Source: Flagellimonas lutimaris (lineage in GTDB: Bacteria > Bacteroidota > Bacteroidia > Flavobacteriales > Flavobacteriaceae). From it: 64,000 bases of DNA. The notes beneath the pieces are model-generated. The model was not told the origin of the DNA, did not search any database, and saw only the letters and a list, made by a program, of their open reading frames with translations. This document shows positions 17,862-25,058 of the stretch, piece by piece. The stretch lies in the NCBI RefSeq assembly GCF_003581615.1, contig NZ_QXFH01000071.1, positions 106,001-170,000 of the forward strand. Reading direction: 5' to 3'. A program made the position numbers and the translations under genes. Every line of letters starts with the position of its first letter. The stretch's first letter is position 1.

Positions 17862-20120
17862 TTAATTTAGGGTGATGGTTCCAGTGCTCATTTGTGGAGC
17901 TCCCAGTTCAAAGCTCCGTTGCATGGGACTGCTACCACCTACATACACCTTAAAATTTCCCGGTTCAAAAACCCTTTCGCCCTCGTTGTTCACCATTTGG
18001 AAAACCGAAGGCTCTAAAGTGAAGGTAATTTTTTTAGAGCTTTTAGGTTCCAGACTTACCCTTTGTACCCCGAATAATTGAAAATTTGGAACAGCCACAG
18101 AAGCCTCGGTATCTGATATATAAAGTTGTACTACGTCATCAGCTGTAACCTCGCTTTCATTCGAAATATCAAGGGATACAGATACTTGGTCATTCTTGGT
18201 AATGGATGTTTTTGAAATACTGAGGTCGCCATATGAGAATTCCCCATAGCCAAGGCCATAACCGAAAGGGTAAAGTGGCTCTTGATCCATGTATTTATAG
18301 GTTCTTCCTTGCATGGTATAATCTTCATAATCGGGGAGTTGGTCCAAGGATTTTGGAAAGGTAATGGGCAATCTTCCAGAAGGGGAAACATTGCCAAAAA
18401 TAATATCGGCTATGGCGTTACCACCTTCTTCGCCGGGATACCAAACCAAAAGCACGGCATCGGCCAGGTCATGTACCTCTGCCAAGTTGATAGGGCTACC
18501 ACCCGTAACAACAGCAATAATAGGGCGCTCTCCCGCGGCGTCGCGCAACTTTCTTAAATAGGTAATTTGGTTTTGTGGAAGGTTGTAGTCCAGTCGGTCT
18601 CCTGCTGTGGCGGATGCCAGAGCGGCTCCTTCTTCACCTTCCAAAAGATTGGAAATGCCCAATACCGCAATGGTGGCATCGCTTGTACCCGCATTTGGGG
18701 AAGCCCAATCCTGAGGATTAAGTGATTCCCTGTCCAATAAGGCTCCCTTTCTATACTGTAATTGGCTTCCTGGATGAATAGCACCGGCCACTCCTTCCAA
18801 AACGGTCACCATTTTTGGATTTACACCATAATAGTTGCCTAAAAGGACTTCGGTATTGGAAGCGTTGGGACCTGTTACAAAATATCTGGAAAGGTCATTC
18901 TTTAAGGGAAGCACGCCATTGTTCTTTAGCATAACGATACTTTTCTGTGCTACTTCCCGCGCTAGATTTCTATGCTCGTCGCTGTCAATCACATCGGTCG
19001 GGATATCGTCGTAGGGATTGCTTCCTTTTGGGTCGAAAAGTCCCAATTTAAAACGGGTGCGAAGCAAAATGGCAAGTTGCTCATCAATCTCTTCCTCGGT
19101 AATGAGTCCTTGCTTTACAGCCTCTGGTAATCCTTCTAAATAGGTACTGCCACAATTAAGGCTCACACCGCTTTTAACGGCAAGGGCTGCTGCTTCGGCC
19201 GGAGTATTCACGACGCCATGTCCGCCATTTTCCGGAGAATTATAGAAATCTTCCAGTGCCCAGCAATCGCTTAGCACATGGCCTTCAAAATTCCAAGTGT
19301 CCCGGAGTACATCCGTGATCAAATAATTATTGGAACAACAAGGTTCTCCGTTGGTGCCGTTGTAGGCACACATTACGGCTTCAACATCGGCGTCCACTAA
19401 AGACTTGAAAGCGGGCAAATAGGTTTCCCAAAGATCTTTTGGGCTAGCTGTGGCATTGAACTCGTGGCGTAGTTTTTCAGGTCCGCTATGCACGGCATAA
19501 TGTTTGGCACATGCAGCGGTCTTTAAGTATTTTGGATTCTCCCCTTGAAGCCCTTTAACGAACGAAGTGCCCAGAATCGAAGTAAGAAAAGGATCCTCGC
19601 CATAGGTTTCCTGGCCGCGACCCCAACGAGGATCCCTAAAAATATTAATGTTGGGTGTCCAAAATGTGAGTCCGCTATACCTAAGATGGTAGCCTTTGTC
19701 CTTTGCTGCATTGTGCATGGCTCGGGCCTCGTCAGAAATGGCAGAACTCACCCTAAAAGCAAGGTCGCTGTCAAAAGTAGCACCGAGTCCAATGGCCTGC
19801 GGAAAAACAGTGGCAGTACCGGACCGTCCTACTCCGTGCAATGCTTCGTTCCACCAGCCATATGGAGGTATTCCCAAACGTTCTATTGCAGATGTGTTGT
19901 GCATCATCTGATCCGCTTTTTCTTCCAATGATAATCTCGAAATCAAGTCCGTTACGCGATCATCTATAGATAATGAAGTGTCGTAAAAAGGGAATTCATA
20001 CTCTGTATTCCCTTCGCCGGTTGCTATATTGTTGGTGGTTGAATTATCCGTTTTTTGGTTGCATGATGAAGATAATAGGGGGATCACAGCATACAAGAAG
20101 AGTATCTTAAAATGTTTCAT
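17862..20120 (-). CDS. GH3 beta-xylosidase-like glycoside hydrolase, lipoprotein
   Basis: A GH3 enzyme of 752 residues from the ATG at 20120, which gives a lipoprotein signal MKHFKILFLYAVIPLLSSSC. A 26-residue upstream extension would run through the operator region and hide the signal, so I reject it. The (beta/alpha)8 domain carries GRGQETYGEDPFL and AACAKHYAVHSGPE, and the nucleophile Asp in HVLSDCWALEDF; the SDC form is typical of beta-xylosidases, where beta-glucosidases have SDW. A C-terminal alpha/beta sandwich (GEEGGNAIADIIFG) and a fibronectin III-like domain follow. It probably removes xylose from xylo-oligosaccharides in the periplasm or at the surface; arabinosidase or glucosidase activity cannot be excluded. 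First gene of the uronate operon. Confidence 0.9.
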   Translation of the reverse strand: MKHFKILFLYAVIPLLSSSCNQKTDNSTTNNIATGEGNTEYEFPFYDTSLSIDDRVTDLISRLSLEEKADQMMHNTSAIERLGIPPYGWWNEALHGVGRSGTATVFPQAIGLGATFDSDLAFRVSSAISDEARAMHNAAKDKGYHLRYSGLTFWTPNINIFRDPRWGRGQETYGEDPFLTSILGTSFVKGLQGENPKYLKTAACAKHYAVHSGPEKLRHEFNATASPKDLWETYLPAFKSLVDADVEAVMCAYNGTNGEPCCSNNYLITDVLRDTWNFEGHVLSDCWALEDFYNSPENGGHGVVNTPAEAAALAVKSGVSLNCGSTYLEGLPEAVKQGLITEEEIDEQLAILLRTRFKLGLFDPKGSNPYDDIPTDVIDSDEHRNLAREVAQKSIVMLKNNGVLPLKNDLSRYFVTGPNASNTEVLLGNYYGVNPKMVTVLEGVAGAIHPGSQLQYRKGALLDRESLNPQDWASPNAGTSDATIAVLGISNLLEGEEGAALASATAGDRLDYNLPQNQITYLRKLRDAAGERPIIAVVTGGSPINLAEVHDLADAVLLVWYPGEEGGNAIADIIFGNVSPSGRLPITFPKSLDQLPDYEDYTMQGRTYKYMDQEPLYPFGYGLGYGEFSYGDLSISKTSITKNDQVSVSLDISNESEVTADDVVQLYISDTEASVAVPNFQLFGVQRVSLEPKSSKKITFTLEPSVFQMVNNEGERVFEPGNFKVYVGGSSPMQRSFELGAPQMSTGTITLN

Positions 20121-20181
20121 TGGTTGGCATTTTTTAATATTTTTCTTCAAATAAATTTCAAATTTCGTAAAAATATCGATT

Positions 20182-20199
20182 TTTGCAATCGATTGCACT
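20182..20199. promoter_or_regulatory. LacI-type operator, site 1 of GH3/GH67 divergent region
   Basis: Core TGCAATCGATTGCA at 20184-20197 is a perfect 14-bp palindrome, 64 bp above the GH3 start and about 100 bp above the GH67 start. It is the best copy of the motif shared with 7056-7071, 11716-11731 and 20242-20257. Confidence 0.75.
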
Positions 20200-20241
20200 G
20201 TACATTTTGTTAATCTATGAATTTTTTAGTTATTTTACTCA

Positions 20242-20257
20242 ACGCAATTGATTGATT
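20242..20257. promoter_or_regulatory. LacI-type operator, site 2 (near GH67)
   Basis: ACGCAATTGATTGATT keeps the left half of the consensus exactly (ACGCAAT) and most of the right half. Its centre is about 59 bp from the centre of site 1, roughly 5-6 helical turns, a spacing that would allow one tetramer or two dimers to bridge both sites. It lies about 40 bp before the GH67 start. Confidence 0.55.
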
Positions 20258-20293
20258 TAATAATAAATCAATTTTTTTTTGTGCATTTCCAAA

Positions 20294-22477
20294 ATGATGA
20301 GACATATTCTTAAAGTAATAAAGCTATTCCTTTTTTGTTCTACTATTCTTCTGAGCACCACCGTGTTTTCCTTTTCCAATGGGTACGATTTATGGCTCAA
20401 ATACCATATAATTTCCAATGTTGAACTACTTGAAAATTACCGAAAAAACCTTGAAAGTGTTTATTTGGAAGATGGAGGGGAGACCTTGGACATTATTCGT
20501 AAAGAGCTGTCCATGGGTCTTGGAGGTCTTTTGGATGAAACGGTTAGTTTTAAAGCTTTTGATACGGCTGAAAACCAATTGATTGTTTCCAAGTTTGGAA
20601 CCCTCCCGGAAGTTTTTAAGAATGAGGTCAAAATGGATCTTTTGAAAAAGGAAGGATACATTATCAAATCGATAAAACAGGGAAATCAATCCTATGTTTT
20701 GGTTACCGCAAATAGCGATCTAGGGCTACTTTATGGTACCTTTCATTTACTTCGTGCCCTGAAAATGCATGAATCTTTGGACGGGCTTGATATAAAAGAG
20801 TCTCCAAAGGTCGATGTACGGATGTTGAACCATTGGGACAATTTGGATAGAACTATCGAAAGGGGTTATGCTGGATTTTCTATATGGAACTGGCAAACCT
20901 TACCCGATTACATTGATCAGCGATATATTGATTATGCCCGGGCAAATGCATCAATAGGAATTAATGGTACGGCCTTGACCAACGTCAATGCAAATGCCCT
21001 TATTATAACTCCGCAATACCTCGAAAAGGTAAAAGCTTTGGCCGATGTTTTCAGGCCATATGGTATAAAGGTATACCTCACGGCTAGATTTTCCGCTCCC
21101 ATGGAAATAGGTGGACTGAGTACCGCAGATCCTCTTGACCCCGAAGTGATTCAGTGGTGGAAGGATAAGGCAAAGGAAATCTATAAAAGTATACCCGATT
21201 TTGGAGGATTTTTAGTAAAAGCAAACTCTGAAGGCCAGCCAGGTCCTCAAAATTACGGGCGAACCCATTTAGATGGAGCCAACCTTTTGGCTGATGCAGT
21301 GGCACCTTATAATGGAGTGGTCATGTGGCGGGCTTTCGTTTATTCCGAACACGATGCCGAAGACAGGGCCAAGCAGGCTTACACTGAGTTTGTTCCGGAC
21401 GATGGAAAATATAGGGACAATGTATTGATTCAGGTAAAAAATGGTCCCATAGACTTTCAGCCAAGAGAACCGTTTCATCCATTATTCGGGGCTATGCCCA
21501 ATACCCCGCTGATGATGGAGTTTCAGATAACAAAGGAGTACTTGGGTTTTGCCACACATTTGGTATACCTCCCCAAACTATTTGAGGAAGTGCTGCAGAG
21601 CGACACCTATCAAAAAGGGAAAGGTTCTCTGGTCGCCAAGGTGGTGGACGGTTCCCTGAACAACAAAAAACTAACGGGAATGACAGGTGTTGCCAATATT
21701 GGAACAGATATCAATTGGACAGGCCATCCGTTCGGACAGGCAGATTGGTACGGATTTGGAAGGTTGGCATGGAATCCTTACATGGACTCCAAAGAGATAG
21801 CTGATGAATGGTTGCGCTGTACTTTTGGCAATGAAAAACAATTTTTGGAACCCGTCAAAAAAATGATGATGGAATCTAGGGAAGCGGTAGTCAATTACAT
21901 GAATCCGCTTGGCTTGCACCATATTTTTGATACCAGTCACCATTATGGTCCAGGTCCTTGGGTGGGCAATCTATCACGTCCAGAATGGAACCCTGTTTAT
22001 TACCATAAAGCAGATGAGGAAGGTATTGGTTTTGATAGAACAAAAACAGGCAGCGATGCGTTGTCACAATACGCTCCAGAGTTGGAAAAAATGTACGCCG
22101 ACCTAGATACCTGCCCCGAGGAATATCTGCTGTGGTTCCACCATTTGCCTTGGGACTATAAGCTCAAAAGCGGAAGAACCTTATGGGATGGTCTTGGAAT
22201 AAAATATCAAGAGGGAGTGGACCAAGTACGCGAGATGATCACAATTTGGGAAAATATGAAATCTTACGTTGATAGTGACACCCACCATCAGGTAAGCATG
22301 TTGTTGGATATACAGCTCAAGGAAGCCAAATGGTGGCGAGATGCTTGCATGCTATATTTTCAGACATTTTCAAAAATGGATTTTCCGAAGGAAATGGAAA
22401 CTCCGGAGAATACCTTGGAATACTATAAATCTTTGAAATTCCCCTATGCGCCAGGTATACGCCCGCGCTGGGATTAA
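20294..22477 (+). CDS. aguA: GH67 alpha-glucuronidase
   Basis: A 727-residue GH67 enzyme that removes 4-O-methyl-glucuronate from the non-reducing-end xylose of glucurono-xylo-oligosaccharides. Start at ATG 20294 (tandem ATG at 20297); a TTG 15 bp earlier is less likely. Signal peptide within residues 1-25 (LFLFCSTILLSTTVFSFS). Family segments: MLNHWDNLDRTIERGYAG (about 180-197), GTALTNVNANA, the catalytic region DFGGFLVKANSEGQPGPQNYGR (about 303-324, with the acid residue in NSEGQPGP) and HHYGPGPWVGNLSRPEWNP near 555. Full length. First gene of the plus-strand trio with the SDR and uxuA, divergent from GH3, sharing two LacI-type palindromes. Confidence 0.95.
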   Translation: MMRHILKVIKLFLFCSTILLSTTVFSFSNGYDLWLKYHIISNVELLENYRKNLESVYLEDGGETLDIIRKELSMGLGGLLDETVSFKAFDTAENQLIVSKFGTLPEVFKNEVKMDLLKKEGYIIKSIKQGNQSYVLVTANSDLGLLYGTFHLLRALKMHESLDGLDIKESPKVDVRMLNHWDNLDRTIERGYAGFSIWNWQTLPDYIDQRYIDYARANASIGINGTALTNVNANALIITPQYLEKVKALADVFRPYGIKVYLTARFSAPMEIGGLSTADPLDPEVIQWWKDKAKEIYKSIPDFGGFLVKANSEGQPGPQNYGRTHLDGANLLADAVAPYNGVVMWRAFVYSEHDAEDRAKQAYTEFVPDDGKYRDNVLIQVKNGPIDFQPREPFHPLFGAMPNTPLMMEFQITKEYLGFATHLVYLPKLFEEVLQSDTYQKGKGSLVAKVVDGSLNNKKLTGMTGVANIGTDINWTGHPFGQADWYGFGRLAWNPYMDSKEIADEWLRCTFGNEKQFLEPVKKMMMESREAVVNYMNPLGLHHIFDTSHHYGPGPWVGNLSRPEWNPVYYHKADEEGIGFDRTKTGSDALSQYAPELEKMYADLDTCPEEYLLWFHHLPWDYKLKSGRTLWDGLGIKYQEGVDQVREMITIWENMKSYVDSDTHHQVSMLLDIQLKEAKWWRDACMLYFQTFSKMDFPKEMETPENTLEYYKSLKFPYAPGIRPRWD

Positions 22478-22493
22478 ATTTTAACAATACCTA

Positions 22494-23234
22494 ATGAATA
22501 AAAAAACAGCCATAGTAACTGGAGGTAACTCTGGACTTGGATATGCAACTGCCAAGAAATTTTGTGACCAAGGCATCAAAACCTATGTGATAGGCCGCAC
22601 CAAGGAACGTACCGAAAAGGCCTGTGAGGAAATGGGACCAAATGCAGTCGCATTGATCTTTGACTTGACAAAACTGGATGAGATTCCACAAATCGTTCAA
22701 AAAATATACGATGATGAGGGACATATTGATATACTTGTCAACAATGCGGGTATCAATATGAAAAAACCATTCATAGAGGTAACCGATGAAGAATTTGAAC
22801 GAATAGTGCATACCAATCTCTTTAGCGTTTTCGCCATCAGTAGGGAAGTGGTTAAAAAAATGAAAGAAACCGGTGGTGGAAGTATAGTCAATATCAGTTC
22901 TATGGCCGCACAATACGGTCTACCTCAAGTAATCGCATACTCGTCCAGTAAAACGGCCATTGAGGGTATGACACGTGCCATGGCCGTGGAACTTGCCCAG
23001 TTTGGCATAAGGGTGAATTGTATAGCCCCAGGTTTCATCAAAACAAAAATGACAGCGAAGGCATTGGACTCCGATGCAGATCGTAAAAATAAAGTGTTTT
23101 CCAGGACACCAATGGGTAAAATGGGACTGCCGGAAGATATTGCGGATGCCGTTTACTTTATGTGTTCAGATGAATCCAAGTTCGTGACAGGGACCGTTTT
23201 GCCTATTGATGGTGGGAACAGCATTGGTTTTTAA
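22494..23234 (+). CDS. SDR oxidoreductase, probable fructuronate reductase
   Basis: A 246-residue classical short-chain dehydrogenase: TGGNSGLG cofactor loop (about 9-16), NNAG (about 83-86), NISS with the catalytic Ser (about 133-136) and YSSSK with catalytic Tyr/Lys (about 149-153); the C-terminus has IDGGNSIGF. It lies 16 bp after aguA and 3 bp before uxuA. The glucuronate route needs fructuronate to mannonate reduction between UxaC and UxuA, and no UxuB (polyol-dehydrogenase type) gene is seen here, so this SDR is the natural candidate. The family alone does not fix the substrate; KduD-like or generic 3-ketoacyl reductase activity are alternatives. Confidence 0.85.
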   Translation: MNKKTAIVTGGNSGLGYATAKKFCDQGIKTYVIGRTKERTEKACEEMGPNAVALIFDLTKLDEIPQIVQKIYDDEGHIDILVNNAGINMKKPFIEVTDEEFERIVHTNLFSVFAISREVVKKMKETGGGSIVNISSMAAQYGLPQVIAYSSSKTAIEGMTRAMAVELAQFGIRVNCIAPGFIKTKMTAKALDSDADRKNKVFSRTPMGKMGLPEDIADAVYFMCSDESKFVTGTVLPIDGGNSIGF

Positions 23235-23237
23235 AAT

Positions 23238-24422
23238 ATGGGAGAGAGACAGATGATCACCATGCAGCAAAATATGCGTTGGTATGGCCCCCATGATGGT
23301 ATACGTCTTCGTGATATCAGACAATGTGGGGTAACGGGTGTAGTTACCGCACTGCACCAAATTCCCGTAGGGGAAGTTTGGAGTGTGGACGATATTCAGG
23401 AAAGACAGCGCATGATTGTTGAAGAGGGCATGGAGTGGACCGTAGTGGAAAGCTTACCGGTCCACGAGGATATCAAAAGACAAGGAGGGGACTACCAGCA
23501 ATATATTTCCAATTACAAAAAAAGCCTTGAGCATTTGGCCGAATGTGGCCTAAAAGTGGTGGCATATAATTTTATGCCCATTTTGGATTGGGTCCGCACC
23601 GATCACGCATTTGTTAACCCCGACGGAACCAAAGCGCTTCTTTTTGATGAGATAGCCTTTATATTTTTTGATGTCTTTTTGTTGAAAAGACGCGGAGCGG
23701 AAAGCGATTATTCCAAAGATAAGGTGGAAGAAGCTTCGGAATATGGAAAAACTTTGAGTAAAGATCAAAAGGACCAACTATTTAAGAATGTATTGTTGGG
23801 ATTGCCTGGAAGCGATGAAAGTTTTACCCCAGAAAAGATTTTGGAGCTACTGGATGCCTACAAGGGAATTGATGACCAAACACTGCGGAGCAATTTGGTT
23901 CATTTTCTTTCCGAAGTCGCTCCTGTCGCTGAAAGAGTGGGCATAAAGTTGGCGATACACCCGGACGACCCTCCTTTTTCGGTTTTGGGCTTGCCAAGGG
24001 TGGTATCCACAGAAGAGGATTTAGCGCAAATTTTGTCGGAAGTTCCTGTAAATGCGAATGGACTGTGTTACTGCACAGGTTCTTTGGGTGCACATCCCGA
24101 TAACAATCTTTCACGAATTATAGATACACATGGTGACCGCATTCATTTTTTGCATTTAAGAAATGTCAAAAGGGAAGATGGGAAACGCTTTAGGGAATCC
24201 GAGCACCTTTATGGTGACAATCCTATGGAAGAAATTATTGAGAAACTACTTTTGTTGATGGACAAGAACGGAGCAGCACTCCCAATGAGGCCCGATCATG
24301 GATTCCTGCACTCTTTGGAAGGTGCGGAAAAGTACCCTGGATATTCTTTAATAGGAAGACTTAAAGGATTGGCGGAAATAAGAGGAGTGGAGCTAGGATT
24401 GGCCCATAAACTAAAAATATAG
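23238..24422 (+). CDS. uxuA: Mannonate dehydratase
   Basis: A 394-residue UxuA-type enzyme, dehydrating D-mannonate to 2-keto-3-deoxygluconate. Family landmarks: MRWYGPHDGIRLRDIRQCG (about 13-31), TGVVTALHQIPVGEVW (about 34-49), the PVHEDIKRQGGDYQQYISNYKKSLE segment (about 75-99), AIHPDDPPFSVLGLPRVVST (about 240-259) with metal ligands, and the C-terminal MRPDHGF with the conserved His. ATG 23238 follows the SDR stop after 3 bp; internal ATGs at 23253 and 23262 would match shorter homologues. End of the aguA-SDR-uxuA operon. Confidence 0.95.
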   Translation: MGERQMITMQQNMRWYGPHDGIRLRDIRQCGVTGVVTALHQIPVGEVWSVDDIQERQRMIVEEGMEWTVVESLPVHEDIKRQGGDYQQYISNYKKSLEHLAECGLKVVAYNFMPILDWVRTDHAFVNPDGTKALLFDEIAFIFFDVFLLKRRGAESDYSKDKVEEASEYGKTLSKDQKDQLFKNVLLGLPGSDESFTPEKILELLDAYKGIDDQTLRSNLVHFLSEVAPVAERVGIKLAIHPDDPPFSVLGLPRVVSTEEDLAQILSEVPVNANGLCYCTGSLGAHPDNNLSRIIDTHGDRIHFLHLRNVKREDGKRFRESEHLYGDNPMEEIIEKLLLLMDKNGAALPMRPDHGFLHSLEGAEKYPGYSLIGRLKGLAEIRGVELGLAHKLKI

Positions 24423-24574
24423 GTCAGGTCTGACTCGGTACATATGTAAAACAATGGTTGCCAGTGAAGCTTTCATAGGAGGCTTAAACATCATTGTATC
24501 TCTAATAAGAAAGCATTTACAACTATTTCTTGTTATTTTAAAGTTCATATTGCCCAAAAACATAAGCAAAGGGT

Positions 24575-24811
24575 ATGAAAATTCTTGGTATTTCGGCTTA
24601 CTATCACGATTCCGCAGCGGCTATTATTGTTGACGGTAAAGTGCTGTTCGCAGCCCAGGAAGAAAGATTTACGAGGATAAAGAACGATGCATCCTTTCCC
24701 GAAAATTCAATACAATTTTGCCTTTCCGAATCAGGGTTTGCCATTAACATGGTTATCGATAAAACTATAGTCACCTTGAATAATTTTGCGGTTTTCTTCC
24801 TGCCTAACTAA
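24575..24811 (+). pseudogene. Truncated carbamoyltransferase (NodU/TobZ-type) N-terminus
   Basis: The first about 54 residues, MKILGISAYYHDSAAAIIVD with GKVLFAAQEERFTRIKND after it, are the clear N-terminus of a NodU/CmcH/TobZ carbamoyltransferase, a family of roughly 550-620 residues. From about residue 55 on the sequence (AINMVIDKTIVTLNN) no longer looks like the family and stops at residue 78. No continuation is seen in the next 250 bp in any frame, so this is a remnant left by a deletion or insertion near 24.74 kb. It marks the left edge of the accessory region. 24423-24574 shows nothing recognisable. Confidence 0.75.
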
Positions 24812-25058
24812 AAAAAACCTGATGACATGGACCACCTTAATCAAAGTCCGGTCCATCCCATGCCATATCTTCGTTCATGCTCTTTGTCCCGTTTATTTCT
24901 GGCCGTTGGCTATGTTTTGAGATAATATCGCTTTCAGGATCCAATCAAAGGATAGGACCACACTCTTTTTTTATTGATACACGTGGATAAAAGTCATGTT
25001 TTTTGTTAATCCGTAGCTTTATTTTTAACAATACGAACTGAAAAAACAAATAACAATC
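24812..25058. other. Non-coding gap after carbamoyltransferase remnant
   Basis: No plausible gene. A short inverted repeat ATGGACC ... GGTCCAT lies at 24827-24856 (16-base loop) without a T run, so it is not a convincing terminator. The last 60 bp form the leader of the EF-G-like gene. Confidence 0.5.

Noticed and set aside
20121..20198. Longer N-terminus of the GH3 protein (start 20198)
   Set aside because: The extension would place the perfect LacI-type palindrome inside the gene and hide an excellent lipoprotein signal that starts at 20120.
20279..20293. TTG start for the GH67 gene
   Set aside because: Adds only five residues before the ATG pair at 20294/20297, which fits the signal peptide better.
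24541..24552. Further copy of the 18-bp repeat before the carbamoyltransferase remnant
   Set aside because: Only AAAGTTCATA matches; the rest differs, which is expected by chance in AT-rich DNA.
24827..24856. Riboswitch or terminator in front of the EF-G-like gene
   Set aside because: Just a 7-bp stem with a 16-base loop and no U run; no known riboswitch motif could be recognised.
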